From NCBI GenBank assembly GCA_038204465.1, contig JBBRCX010000001.1, positions 66,178 through 130,177 on the forward strand: DNA of 64,000 bases. Reading direction: 5' to 3'. Under the pieces are notes generated by a model. The model saw nothing but the letters and a program-made list of their open reading frames with translations. It had not been told where the DNA came from and made no database searches. Each line of letters begins with the position of its first letter. Within the stretch, counting starts at the first letter, position 1. The DNA comes from JBBRCX01 sp038204465 (GTDB lineage Bacteria > Planctomycetota > Phycisphaerae > Tepidisphaerales > Tepidisphaeraceae). This document shows positions 10,434-20,064 of the stretch, piece by piece. A program made the position numbers and the translations under genes.

Positions 10434-12659
10434 TTAGCTCTTGCGCACTTTCAACCAATCCGGCTCGGATGTTGAGTTCGGCCGGGCTGCTGCAATCAGG
10501 GGTCGAAGCCTCGGTGAGTAGCCAATGACTCCGCGCCAAGTGAACCCATATCGCTTCAAGAGCCTTCGAGCGTCATCGATCGAGCTTGGATGCTCGAAGA
10601 GGACCTGACCCCCGAGGCCTGTCGCCGGTCCCGATGCGAACGCGGCAATTCCGCTCGCATTCGGGCCGACAGAAACCACAAGATCGTAGGGCGTCGGCTC
10701 TGCCCCGGGTTCGGCGGGGATCCACGCGATGGAAACCTGGGCAGCTTGCGCAATCTGCTGAGCCGCTTCGCGTCGCGGGCCCGGCGGCAGAACTGAGGTC
10801 ACCGATGCCCCGTGGGAAGCGAGAAAGGTATCGAGCAACCCGATGCCGCCGGCGAGATTCAGGACGCGCTTGCCACGGACATTGGTCAAGGCATGCGCGA
10901 GCGGCGACCACTCTTCATACCAGGGAACCTCGCCGGCAAAGCGGTGCCCGGCAAACTCAAACTCGTACGGAGGTCCACCCGGCTGCGCGCCCAGTAATTG
11001 CCAGGCGTCATTCAGCAGCTTGACCGCGTGGTTTGCCTTTCGAACCAGATCGCAACGTTCGAGAAAAGCTTCGATGTCATTGTTGGCGAGGCCGGCGGAT
11101 TTGCCGGAACGGTCGGCATCGCTGAAGCGCTCGTCATCGGCGACGGCCTGATCGAAATCGATCAACACCAGCGAGCCGTCTTCACGGACTATCAGGTTGC
11201 CGGGATTGAGATCGCGGTGAGCGACGGAGTTTTCGCGCATGCGGCGGATGATGTTGTCCACCTCCGCGATGACCCGAAACCATTGGCCCTGATTGGCCGG
11301 CTCCTGCAGCCACTCGCCAAGCACCTTCCCCTCTTCGTACTGGTAAGAGAGCCACTCGAAGGGCCCCTTCGATCCGAAGCCCACGACGCGGGGGAAGGAA
11401 GGCGACACGTCTGCCAACCGGCGCATCATGTGATACTCTTCCTCGAGGAGCGTGGGCTTGGGATCGAGCACGTCGGTACGTTGAGCGCGGATGACCAGTC
11501 CATCGCGGGTGAAGCAGCGCTTAGCGCCTTTGGAGTGGTAGCAGTCGGAGAGCACTCGCGCTTCCTCCGACCCTGAATGCAGCGCCTCCCAGTCGGCTTC
11601 CTGATGGGGCGGGGTCGGCTCGTACACCAGGCTGTAGGCGAGCAATCCATCCGTACAGGGGAGCGGATCGAGCATAACGCCATCGGCCAGCGCGATATTC
11701 GCTTCACGGGCGATGGCCAACGTAATGTCGAGCGACTTTGACTCGGCTTCGCCGCCAGCCGGTATACCCTGGGCTTCCAGCTGAAGAACGAGCGAGCCTT
11801 CGCGTTCGCTGCTTCGCAGCACAACCCGCGCGCCGGGAGTCTTCGCGCTCAGGACTGCTGCATCGAGCAGCCCGCAGAGCAGCGATGGACGGACGCGGAT
11901 TTCATCCAGATGCTCGCCACGATTGAACTCCAGTGAGACAGCGCGGTGGCGCGGGCTCCGACGAAGTGTCTCGATGTAGTTCTGAACGATCTCGGAAGCC
12001 GTCAGCCAGGGAACCGGGCGAGCAAAGCGGCTGTCACAGCGAACGCGGAGATCCTGCACAAACTCTTCCAGCGCGCCTTTGAGGGAGGGCTCGCCACCGC
12101 CATTGCTCTGCGCCGGCAGGGCGTTGAGGCGCTCAAGCACGCGGTGCAGGCTGAAGGCGCCGGTCGGCATGAGCACACGCGCGGCTGGCCGGGCGGTATT
12201 CACGCCTCCGAAGTACCGGGACTGCATGCGCAGCATCGCGGCGCGGCGCTGGAACCCGGAGGCGATCAGACACGTCGCCAGCAGCGCCGTCCAGAAGAGG
12301 CTGCGGTGATTGAAGCTTGTTGGTGGACCGAGGTAGGAGAGATAGATGCCGCAGGTCAGCAACGCGAGCACGACGAGCGCGACTAGCGTGCTGAGCGCTG
12401 CGCCAATGACGATGAAGAGCATCGGCCGGTCGTAGACGAATAATCCCGGCCTTTGCGAGAGCTTGTAGACGCACGCCTGGCACAGCAGCCCGGTTACGCA
12501 GAGCGCGCCGAGCACGGGCACTGAAGGCAGGGGTTGCACCGCGTGGGTCGCGAGATGGGCGACGACAAGCCAAAGCAAGCCGCGGAATCCCCATCCCTTG
12601 CCAACGATCGCGCCGGCACGGCGAAACTTCCACAGCAGCGGGTTCTCAGCCTGCTCCAT
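10434..12659 (-). CDS. Membrane-anchored kinase/methyltransferase fusion of the polysaccharide cluster
   Basis: The 741-residue protein has an unusual order of parts. There are about four N-terminal membrane segments (near 27-43, 48-67, 80-104, 120-137). Residues 190-350 look like a degenerate dimerisation/ATPase region of a sensor kinase (LKGALEEFVQDLRVRC..., IRVRPSLLCGLLDAAVLSAK, LDITLAIAREANIALADG) with no phospho-accepting His visible. Residues 370-510 hold a lipopolysaccharide-kinase/RIO-like kinase with HRDLNPGNL and IDFDQA. Residues 590-741 are a Rossmann methyltransferase with VLNLAGGIGLLDTFLASHGA. Kinase plus methyltransferase recalls WbdD-type O-antigen chain terminators, so capping or length control of a glycan is a reasonable guess. 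The ATG at 12659 overlaps the TGA of the upstream gene (TGATG), so translation is likely coupled. Confidence 0.8.
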   Translation of the reverse strand: MEQAENPLLWKFRRAGAIVGKGWGFRGLLWLVVAHLATHAVQPLPSVPVLGALCVTGLLCQACVYKLSQRPGLFVYDRPMLFIVIGAALSTLVALVVLALLTCGIYLSYLGPPTSFNHRSLFWTALLATCLIASGFQRRAAMLRMQSRYFGGVNTARPAARVLMPTGAFSLHRVLERLNALPAQSNGGGEPSLKGALEEFVQDLRVRCDSRFARPVPWLTASEIVQNYIETLRRSPRHRAVSLEFNRGEHLDEIRVRPSLLCGLLDAAVLSAKTPGARVVLRSSEREGSLVLQLEAQGIPAGGEAESKSLDITLAIAREANIALADGVMLDPLPCTDGLLAYSLVYEPTPPHQEADWEALHSGSEEARVLSDCYHSKGAKRCFTRDGLVIRAQRTDVLDPKPTLLEEEYHMMRRLADVSPSFPRVVGFGSKGPFEWLSYQYEEGKVLGEWLQEPANQGQWFRVIAEVDNIIRRMRENSVAHRDLNPGNLIVREDGSLVLIDFDQAVADDERFSDADRSGKSAGLANNDIEAFLERCDLVRKANHAVKLLNDAWQLLGAQPGGPPYEFEFAGHRFAGEVPWYEEWSPLAHALTNVRGKRVLNLAGGIGLLDTFLASHGASVTSVLPPGPRREAAQQIAQAAQVSIAWIPAEPGAEPTPYDLVVSVGPNASGIAAFASGPATGLGGQVLFEHPSSIDDARRLLKRYGFTWRGVIGYSPRLRPLIAAARPNSTSEPDWLKVRKS

Positions 12660-14011
12660 CAATTCCCCACCGAGGAGGTGAGTTTGCTCGCCCGCACAAC
12701 TGCCGCGCCGGGCACGCGCCGCGTCGCCCGCACCTGGATGACCGGCGGATACATCGCATTCACGTGGTCCGTCAGCACTTCTGCAGCGTCAGCGAGCGAG
12801 CCGGCATTGCGGAAGAGCAGATAGTCGGCGCCCGGCAACATCGCATGATACTGCAGCATGTCGAGATCGTAGAGCTCCTGGCCGCTCGGCGTCATCTCGT
12901 TTTTGCGCGACTCGAGGACTTCGAAAGGCACGACGAGGTGCACGACCGGGAGCGAGCGACGGAACAACGAGAGGAACTTCGAGAGCCGCGAGAATCGCGG
13001 CGCATCGGATTTACGGCCGACGTACATGAAGTCAGCGGGCGAGCGGTCGATCAGCAGCACGCGGTCACCGATAGCCTTCACGGACTTCCGGAGCGAAAGC
13101 AGCGCGCACAGGTAGGCAATGGGGTGGAGCCACTCATCGATGGTCTCGCGGGTGAGCCCGAGGGACATTCGGTTGAGCTTGTAAAATGCGCGGAATGGGA
13201 CGCCGAGCCGATACAGGTCTTTCCCGAGCATGAAGCTGGCGCGGCGATCCTTCATGGCAGCTGCGACTTCCTGGGCAATGGACGTCTTGCCGACGCCGTC
13301 ACAGCCAATGAAGGCGACCGTTCGCGAGCGGCGTGCGTCAGCGAGCCTGTAGCGCCGCAGGACGAGTCGACGCAGGGCTCGCCTGGGGAGTGACAGCCAG
13401 CGGTCAGCATCAATCGAGCAACCAATTACCTGCCGGGCCATCCGCATCGTTGCGGCGTCGAGGCCCGACTCGTTCCGCACCTTTGCGAAAGCGTTTGCAA
13501 GTTGCTGATCCCCCGCTTTGGCACAAGCGGCTTCATAGTGGACCAGGCGCTCAGTTACGGCGGGAGAAGGCAGATCCTTCTGCTTCGCCTGCAGGTGTTC
13601 GAGATACACACAGGCCTCAAGCTCGAGGGGCAGGCGTGCCAGGGCGGGCCCAGCGGCGGGGAGGAATTTGCGCACGTGTTCGAACCGCAGCGCGCGGCTG
13701 CCACCCTCGAGCTGCCAGATCTCGGTCCAGAGGTCAAAGTCGATCCGACGGTGCATGTCACTGCTATACAGGGAGAGGCGGACCTTGCCGGGGCTTGGCC
13801 GGCCGATGCGGACATTGCAGTGCCCCTGGAGGGCGAGCTCATACAGGTGCGCGATCATCGCGCGAATCGAGCGCGGGCTGGCGAGCAAATCGATGTCGCC
13901 CGCGTTGATGCAGGAGGCATCGAGCCGCGTCTCCCGGAGCAGGAAGAACCGGTAGGTACCGTTCCCCGCGAACAGGAGCCGGAGGCACTCCAATAATGGA
14001 TCGTTCAACAT
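12659..14011 (-). CDS. Nucleotidyltransferase-fold / thymidylate-kinase-like P-loop fusion
   Basis: The 450-residue protein has two parts. Residues 1-200 look like the uncharacterised nucleotidyltransferase fold often found in polysaccharide loci, with GDIDLLAS at 38-45 and RIDFDLW at 89-95 supplying the acidic pairs. Residues 230-420 hold a P-loop kinase close to thymidylate kinases: Walker A GCDGVGKTS at 236-244, the DR-type motif LLIDRSPADFMY near 320, and a helical C-terminus. In the characterised enzymes such P-loop domains phosphorylate nucleotides or sugars, but the substrate here is unknown. The stop is fused to the start of the next gene, and the flippase gene ends 48 bases upstream, so the three form an operon. 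A possible AAAGGTGAT ribosome-binding site lies before the ATG at 14011. Confidence 0.82.
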   Translation of the reverse strand: MLNDPLLECLRLLFAGNGTYRFFLLRETRLDASCINAGDIDLLASPRSIRAMIAHLYELALQGHCNVRIGRPSPGKVRLSLYSSDMHRRIDFDLWTEIWQLEGGSRALRFEHVRKFLPAAGPALARLPLELEACVYLEHLQAKQKDLPSPAVTERLVHYEAACAKAGDQQLANAFAKVRNESGLDAATMRMARQVIGCSIDADRWLSLPRRALRRLVLRRYRLADARRSRTVAFIGCDGVGKTSIAQEVAAAMKDRRASFMLGKDLYRLGVPFRAFYKLNRMSLGLTRETIDEWLHPIAYLCALLSLRKSVKAIGDRVLLIDRSPADFMYVGRKSDAPRFSRLSKFLSLFRRSLPVVHLVVPFEVLESRKNEMTPSGQELYDLDMLQYHAMLPGADYLLFRNAGSLADAAEVLTDHVNAMYPPVIQVRATRRVPGAAVVRASKLTSSVGN

Positions 14012-14059
14012 TGCAGTACGTTGATCACCTTTCAGTTGAAGACGAACACTGGTGTTGCG

Positions 14060-15607
14060 TCAACTGGCCGGGCTGATGGCAGCGTCGACTTCGGCTTCCG
14101 CAATCGTGACGGGTGGCGCCGCTTGCCGGCGCACCCGCCTGAACACTCCGGACACGAGGTCTCGCAGTTGCGAGTCCATAGCAAGCACGAGCAGGCCGGT
14201 TACGACGGCCGTGAGTGCCCCCGCGACTGCAAGCGCCGCCTTATTCGGCATGTCGACGCGCTGAACCACCTTTACGATTGCGAGGCCTGTGAGGAGCACG
14301 AGGCCCGAAGCGAGCAGCGCCGGACGCAGCGTGACGAACATCTCTTTGGGAGTGATCCGGCAGATACGCATGATCATCCAGAGGTTCACCGGGGTATAGA
14401 GCAGGCAGAAGATCAATGCGCGTCCGAGCGCCATGCCTACGGTCTGGGCTCGCGTGTCGGCATTGCGCAGGAGGAAGCCGGTCGCTACAAAGACGACGAG
14501 GTTCACCGCCGCGAGAGACCAGGTCATCCAGGCGAAGTATTTGGGGCGATTGGTTGCCTGCAGCAGCGGCCCGGTGAAGAGCGTGACCGCGCGGGTGATG
14601 CCGACCAGGCATAGGATCTGGGCGACGGGCGCCGCGTAACCCCACTTTGATCCCAGCGCTGCAACGACCAGGCTGGCCAGGGCCGCCAGCATCGCCATTG
14701 ATGGGACGGTCACCAGGCTGCTGCTGCGGATGCACGCCAGCAGGTTGCGCTTCATTGCCCGCAAATCATCCTGGAACCGGGAAAAGTGCGGCAGCACCAC
14801 AGCGACGAGCGGCTTGGTAATGACCTCGATGACTGTAACGACCAATCGATCGGCAAGCCGGTAGATGCCGACCGCAACGGGTCCGAAGAACAGGCCAATC
14901 AGCAGCGCGTCACAGCGGCGCTGCACGAAGGTACCGAGCTGGGCGATGAAAACGTGGAAAGAGAAATGAGTGAGGTCCTTCACGTGACGCCAACTGAAGC
15001 GCAGGCCAGGCCGCCAGCCACCGAGGCGCCAGAGCAAAAGAAGACGCATGGATTCCGCGAAGATGTCTTCCACCACCAGCGCCCATACGCCGTAGCCCTT
15101 GAACGCGAGCGTCACGCCGAGGATGGCCCCCATCGCCGCCGAGGAGGTGGATCGAACGGCCAGCGACTTGAAGTCCATGTCGCGCTTGAGCAGCGATTCC
15201 TGAACAACCGTCAATCCCTGGAACGGGATGAGTATCGAGTAAACCTCGATGATCCTGGCGAGTTGCGGGAGATGGTTGACGTGGGCCCACCAACCGCTCA
15301 ACAGGATACTTACCGCGGCGAGCACGATGCTGAGGAGCAGGGTCATCCAGAAGACGGAGTCGAGGTGGGCCTTCTCGAGGTTCTTGCGCTGCACGATGGC
15401 GGCGCTGAAGCCCTGCTCGAGGAACATCTGGATGAAGGCAACGTAGATCGCCGCCATGGCGATGGTGCCGAAGCTCTTCGGGCCGACCAGCGAAGCGGTG
15501 ATAAATGAGGAAATGACCGTAATGCCCTGGGCGCCCCACGCCATTGCGAAGGCCCAGGCCACGGCCGATTTCAATTTGCCGCCGCGTGACGGCGAGACCA
15601 TGTCCAT
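14060..15607 (-). CDS. Oligosaccharide flippase (Wzx/RfbX-like)
   Basis: The 515-residue integral membrane protein has about 12 to 14 hydrophobic segments. It begins SAVAWAFAMAWGAQGITVISSFITASLVGPKSFGTIAMAAIY, the usual first helices of the polysaccharide_synt/MurJ-like exporters of the MOP superfamily. These move lipid-linked oligosaccharide repeat units across the inner membrane. RRCDALLIGLFFGPVAVGIYRLADRL is a family-like stretch. The start is the ATG at 15607 with GGGGAG eight bases before it. It is the first gene of the operon 15607-10434. No glycosyltransferase is next to it, so repeat units must be built elsewhere. Confidence 0.88.
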   Translation of the reverse strand: MDMVSPSRGGKLKSAVAWAFAMAWGAQGITVISSFITASLVGPKSFGTIAMAAIYVAFIQMFLEQGFSAAIVQRKNLEKAHLDSVFWMTLLLSIVLAAVSILLSGWWAHVNHLPQLARIIEVYSILIPFQGLTVVQESLLKRDMDFKSLAVRSTSSAAMGAILGVTLAFKGYGVWALVVEDIFAESMRLLLLWRLGGWRPGLRFSWRHVKDLTHFSFHVFIAQLGTFVQRRCDALLIGLFFGPVAVGIYRLADRLVVTVIEVITKPLVAVVLPHFSRFQDDLRAMKRNLLACIRSSSLVTVPSMAMLAALASLVVAALGSKWGYAAPVAQILCLVGITRAVTLFTGPLLQATNRPKYFAWMTWSLAAVNLVVFVATGFLLRNADTRAQTVGMALGRALIFCLLYTPVNLWMIMRICRITPKEMFVTLRPALLASGLVLLTGLAIVKVVQRVDMPNKAALAVAGALTAVVTGLLVLAMDSQLRDLVSGVFRRVRRQAAPPVTIAEAEVDAAISPAS

Positions 15608-16660
15608 TGCAACTCCCCGAGCGGGGGACGCGCACACATTCTCGATGTGGATCAAAGGCGGCTGAGAATGCCGGCGAAAATGGGAAAAAGACAGAGGCCG
15701 CGGTCGCGCCGCGTCACCCTGTGCTACGCCATCTCGACGAAGGTGGCTCCCACTCCAACCGGCTCGAATCCACCGACCCACATTCGAGCTCAACCTATTG
15801 GATATGCGCTATTCCGGTTCCCAAGCAAGGCCGAAGCCGGATTTGTGTATCCTTCCCTCGCTGACCGATTCACTCTGCTCGATCGCAGTTTCTCAATGAA
15901 ACTGTAACCAGCGGCTAACGTAGGGGCTGAGATATTCCAAGTCAATCTGAAATTCATTGCCGCGCTGCATCTCTTGGAACGATCTATGGTTGTGCTCTGA
16001 GGTCGGCGGCGGCAGCGCTCACGACCCGGGGGGAAGCTACACCCGACTCGCACCGGTGTAACTCGTCGCAATACGCGGCGAGCGCGAGTCTCATAAACAG
16101 CCGATTGATGTGGGCGGATCCCCCGACGTTACCCACGGCGTGTAGTCGCGCGAGATTTTGCTTGCGGCACAATCGCTACAGAGCGCAAGCATCACGGATG
16201 TTCCGCACGTTCGCGGGTCAACTCCACTGAATCACCGCCCCGAGGACATCGCTGGAGTTGCCGCCTTTGTTGATGTGGTCGAACAAAGCGGGCGATTCTT
16301 CGCCGCGGACGCGATGGGTAATGGGGTACGGTTGCGGTCCCGACTGCCAATGTGTGGGGGTTTGATAGCGTGAGAACGAAATCGGCGCGGACCGAATGGC
16401 GAAGGGGCGTGAGCAGAATAACGCCGGATTTGGCAGGGGAAAGAGATCGCCCGGGAGGAGGCGGGTCCGAAAATCTCTAGTGGTCAAAACGAACCCATCA
16501 TTGTCATGGAATTGCTGCGTCGCAGAACGCTTTACGGGAGCTCGCCGCGGGAGGATTCGTGGGATCGGTCGGTAATACTCGCCTCCGCGGAGCGGAGGTT
16601 TCGGCGGTGTCGCGCAAGGAGCGCGACCTTGGTTGCGGTCATCTCGTCATAAGGGGCTTT
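15608..16660. other. Intergenic region of about 1050 bp, no credible gene
   Basis: I see no convincing coding region here. The short open frames have no ribosome-binding site or recognisable product. The stretch next to 15608 must hold the promoter of the polysaccharide operon. The part near 16661 is downstream of the lipoprotein gene. No repeat, tRNA or IS element was recognised. Confidence 0.6.
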
Positions 16661-17971
16661 CTAGTTTCCGTTCTCGGCGACGATCTGGATGGGAAGGGTT
16701 GCCTCGGCCACGCGGCTCACCTGCTGATCGGTGATCGTCACTTTCAATAAGTATCGCCCGATCGTCAGCTCCTTCGGCAGCTTGAGCATCTGCGAGGTGT
16801 AGAAGTCGTGGCGGCGGTTGCGCGAGGAGTCGGCTACGGTTTGGGCCGGGGTGTTCCAGACATTCAGCCCGGACTCGGAGTAGAGCACGAGTTCCTGGCT
16901 GAGTTTCGTTTCGTACACCTTGGATTCGCCATTGAGCTGCGAGGCGAAGTTTTCCACCTCGCAGTAAAGGATGGCCGGGTGCTCCTTCGCGGCGCTGAAG
17001 CGCGGCGATTCGATGGGCTGGTAGACGCCGAAGTTCTTCACCGACTTGCACAGCGCGATCGTCGGCACGCTCAATTCGCTCTGGCTGCGCAGGCGGTCGG
17101 CCATCTCGAGGATGGGGCGGATCTTCCTCGACAAGAGCGCGTTCTGGTCGGCGCGCACGACGTTGCGGAAGTTGCTGAGGCCATCCATCACGGCCGTCAC
17201 CACCTCGCGGTCCTCGGCCGGGAGCGCGGAGAGGGCATTGAGCTGTGGGACCTGCTCCTCGTGGAGGTATTGCAGCAGTTGGTAGTCGACATGCCCTTCA
17301 ACGTCGCGCGGATTGTCCTTGATGCGCTTGGCCAGCTTCGCGGCAAGAGCATCGCCGCCGGCCGGCGCTTCGATGTGTGCGACGGAGTGCTTGTCGTTGA
17401 GCACCGCGGCGGCAGGCACGGCATTGGCGGCGACGATCGCATCGTCGGCGGCTGGTTGTGTCGAGGGCGCCGCTGCGGCCTTGTTTGCCAGCACTGCCGA
17501 AGGCTTGGCCGCACGCTCGGCGGGTAAAGTTGAGGGCATAGCCGGCCGCTTGTCGCGCTCCGTTTCATGGGGCCGCGACGTGCGTGTCGGCGCCTCTGGA
17601 TCGACGGGCATTGCGAGTTGTTCGGTGGTTCGCGCCGGAGGCTCGTCCGACTTCGTCCACTTCACGCCGGATGGCTCAGCGGCGGTGGATCGCTTCTCGA
17701 GCAGCGGCGCGACGTCGCGGGCCGCCGACTCGGTGCGCTGGCGAAGAAGTTCGGGTGCCTGTCGCGATGCTTCTTCGAGAGGCGGCTCGGCAGCGCGTGA
17801 AGGCGGACGCCCCGGGCCGTTGTCGGGGGCCGCCCGTTGCAACGAACTCCTGCTCGCCTGTGCCGGCGGCAACGGGCGCTCGGAGGGCAATGGAGTTGGC
17901 TTGGAACTGCAGGCGAAGAGGAAGGCGGCACTGGCCGCGAGGGAAGCGCGAGCGAGGCGAGATGTCAGCAT
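16661..17971 (-). CDS. Lipoprotein of unknown function
   Basis: The 436-residue protein starts at the ATG at 17971, with AAGGATGG about eight bases upstream. A lipoprotein signal peptide ends in FLFAC (lipid-modified Cys near residue 21). Residues 25 to about 250 are a low-complexity Pro/Ala/Ser/Glu-rich linker that probably spans from the membrane to the wall or outer membrane. The C-terminal 190 residues look folded (VEGHVDYQLLQYLHEEQVPQLNALSALP...; IALCKSVKNFGVYQP; LYCEVENFASQLNGESKVYETKLSQELVLYSE; KELTIGRYLLKVTI). That last part has a beta-rich pattern seen in other planctomycete lipoproteins; I cannot name the family. It is divergent from the glycoside hydrolase gene at 18524. Confidence 0.78.
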   Translation of the reverse strand: MLTSRLARASLAASAAFLFACSSKPTPLPSERPLPPAQASRSSLQRAAPDNGPGRPPSRAAEPPLEEASRQAPELLRQRTESAARDVAPLLEKRSTAAEPSGVKWTKSDEPPARTTEQLAMPVDPEAPTRTSRPHETERDKRPAMPSTLPAERAAKPSAVLANKAAAAPSTQPAADDAIVAANAVPAAAVLNDKHSVAHIEAPAGGDALAAKLAKRIKDNPRDVEGHVDYQLLQYLHEEQVPQLNALSALPAEDREVVTAVMDGLSNFRNVVRADQNALLSRKIRPILEMADRLRSQSELSVPTIALCKSVKNFGVYQPIESPRFSAAKEHPAILYCEVENFASQLNGESKVYETKLSQELVLYSESGLNVWNTPAQTVADSSRNRRHDFYTSQMLKLPKELTIGRYLLKVTITDQQVSRVAEATLPIQIVAENGN

Positions 17972-18523
17972 GATCCATCCTTGGAAAAATTCCCCGACGT
18001 CCCTGTCAGAGATGATGCCCGAAGCCGGAATATAACGCCGCGCGCGTGTGTCGCAAGCGCGGCTCGCCTTTCGCCACTGAAGTGAAGCTTCGACGCACGC
18101 GGCTTCAGACGATTTCCTACCACTCCGCGGCGCGCACCTACGGTCGGGCTCGCTCGTATAGATAAGTAGCAGGTCCATTGGTTATCGGACCTGAGCACCC
18201 AAGCCGCCCGGCTCGCGCGATGTGAGCCAGTGGACTTGCAGCAAAAGCCTGCAAGCAATGGCCTTATCGCTCTTGGGCTGCTCTAGATTTCCCCTCAACC
18301 ATCCGCGTACCGGGCGGCCGATATTACTTCTGGTTGCCCGCCCTCCTACGCCGCGGGCAAGCCGGGGTTCAACTGTGATGGCGGAGGAACGATTGCCCCC
18401 CCAGGGCCCGTCGCCTTCGACCGCTTCCCGCATTCGGAACCTTCACAGAACAACCCGGAACGCTGGCGCCGACCTGCCGCCAGCCGGTGATTGCGGCGTT
18501 GTGCCGCCGGACCGGTGGACGTT
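17972..18523. other. Divergent intergenic region
   Basis: This roughly 550-bp region lies between the divergent lipoprotein and glycoside hydrolase genes and should contain both promoters. It holds a 15-mer (CAAGCCGCCCGGCTC, 18200-18214) also present at 38671-38685, and a perfect 8-bp stem TTGCCCGC/GCGGGCAA at 18334-18360. No gene was recognised. Confidence 0.55.
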
Positions 18524-20035
18524 ATGAACCGAGTCACCGTCACACTTCTGCTGGTTCTGCTCGGGCTGCTCTCCGTAGCGCACCGGCTCGGGGGTGCTGA
18601 TACTCGATCGGCCGCCGCTTCCGGTTCCAATTCATCCGAGAGCGCCACGTTGCGGCCTGATGCAGCCAAAGCGCCAAAGGGAGACGACCGCGACGCTCAC
18701 GGCCGAAAGTTCGACACCGTTCGCGGCACAGAAGGATACTGGCGGATCGCGCGCGACAGCGCCGGGGTCTGGTGGTTCCTCAGCCCCGACGGCCGCCCTG
18801 AGTTTCTCAACCTCGTCACGACAGTGCAGCCCGCGCTTCGCGGCCAGGATCCAGTCGGTCCGGACTTCCTCTCGCGCGACTGGAACGGATCGACGCGCCG
18901 CCAGGACCTTCACGGCTGGGCCGTAGCGACGCTTGCGCGCGTGCACAGCACCGGCTTCAAAGGGGTGGGCGCCTGGTCGAACCCGATCTTCCACGAGCTC
19001 GATGTGCCCATGTCGCGCGACCTCAACGTCTCCAAGTCGATCCATAAGATCTACCACAGGGAGTTCAGCCCCGAATGGGTGGCCGCCGCCGAAGAAGTGA
19101 TTCGCGCTCAGGTCGAGCCGCTCCGCGAAAATCGCAATCTCGTGGGCTACTACACCGACAACGAGCTCGATTGGGGCGACGTCGCATCCGGTCCAGCAAC
19201 CTACTTTGATTTCCTCAGCCGCGATGATGCCAATCGATCGGAAGTGATCGGCGTCATTCGCAGCCTTTGGGCGACGCCCGCCGATTTCAATCGCGACTGG
19301 AAGGCTCACCTGCGCGACTGGGACGAGCTCAACACGCTCTGGCGTCTGCCGCGGGAATCGGAGACGGCGTACTCGCGCCTCGGCAGCGCATGGCTGACGC
19401 ACCTGGCAGGACACTACTTCAGGGTGACCACCGCGCTGGTTCACAAGCACGACCCGAACCACCTGATCCTGGGGATTCGCTTCCGCGGCGCTGCCCCGCG
19501 CGAAGTGGTGCAGGCATCGCGGGGCTACACCGACGCTCAGTCTCTCAACTACTATCCCGGCGACGCCCGTCTCGCCGCCGGAACGTTCCGCATGATGTCG
19601 GAGCTGTCGGGACAGCCGCTCATCGTTTCTGAGTATTCATTCCACGCGCTCGATGGCCGCAGCGGCAACCGCAATACGGTCGGCTTTACCGGGCAGGTGC
19701 GCGACCAGCAAGCGCGGGCCGCCGGGTACCGGCTGTTTACCACGCGCCTGGCGCGAGTGCCATACATCATCGGCGCGGACTGGTTTCAGTGGATGGATGA
19801 GCCGCCCGCCGGCAGGATTGGCGACGGCGAAGATGTGAACTTCGGCATCGTTGACGTTCATGATCGGCCTTACGGCCTGCTCGAGCGCGCCGTTAGCGAG
19901 ACCACGCCACGTCTGAATACCCTGCACGGGACCAGCCCCCGCGACGATCAGTTGGATGTGTGGCGGGAGGACTACGCCGGCGGGTCGAAGCGCGGGGCCG
20001 TGGAATCCGGCGATCCCATCGCTACCGCGGAATGA
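18524..20035 (+). CDS. Secreted glycoside hydrolase of clan GH-A type (agarase-like)
   Basis: The 503-residue protein starts MNRVTVTLLLVLLGLLSVAHRLGGA, a signal peptide with no lipobox. After a Ser/Ala-rich linker a TIM barrel begins near residue 75 (RGTEGYWRIARDSAGVWWFLSPDG). Candidate catalytic acids are the Glu in YYTDNELDW at about 209-217 (NE pair, acid/base) and the Glu in IVSEYSFHA near 367-375 (nucleophile), as in clan GH-A enzymes. The opening motif WW.LSPDG.P.FLN resembles agarase and related GH50/GH86-like sequences. The substrate is probably a plant or algal polysaccharide, but this cannot be settled from sequence alone. There is a Trp-rich DWFQWMDEPPAGR near the C-terminus. It is a single gene followed by a hairpin. 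Confidence 0.82.
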   Translation: MNRVTVTLLLVLLGLLSVAHRLGGADTRSAAASGSNSSESATLRPDAAKAPKGDDRDAHGRKFDTVRGTEGYWRIARDSAGVWWFLSPDGRPEFLNLVTTVQPALRGQDPVGPDFLSRDWNGSTRRQDLHGWAVATLARVHSTGFKGVGAWSNPIFHELDVPMSRDLNVSKSIHKIYHREFSPEWVAAAEEVIRAQVEPLRENRNLVGYYTDNELDWGDVASGPATYFDFLSRDDANRSEVIGVIRSLWATPADFNRDWKAHLRDWDELNTLWRLPRESETAYSRLGSAWLTHLAGHYFRVTTALVHKHDPNHLILGIRFRGAAPREVVQASRGYTDAQSLNYYPGDARLAAGTFRMMSELSGQPLIVSEYSFHALDGRSGNRNTVGFTGQVRDQQARAAGYRLFTTRLARVPYIIGADWFQWMDEPPAGRIGDGEDVNFGIVDVHDRPYGLLERAVSETTPRLNTLHGTSPRDDQLDVWREDYAGGSKRGAVESGDPIATAE

Positions 20036-20040
20036 AAAGA

Positions 20041-20064
20041 AGCCCGATCCAGATGGACCGGGCT
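20041..20064. terminator. Terminator-like hairpin
   Basis: The arms AGCCCGATCC and GGACCGGGCT pair with one A/C mismatch around an AGAT loop, just after the glycoside hydrolase stop. On the minus strand the hairpin is followed by TTCTTTTC, so it may stop transcription better in that direction or work in both. Confidence 0.5.

Noticed and set aside
16158..16487. Short open frames on both strands
   Set aside because: They lack start signals and homology-like features.
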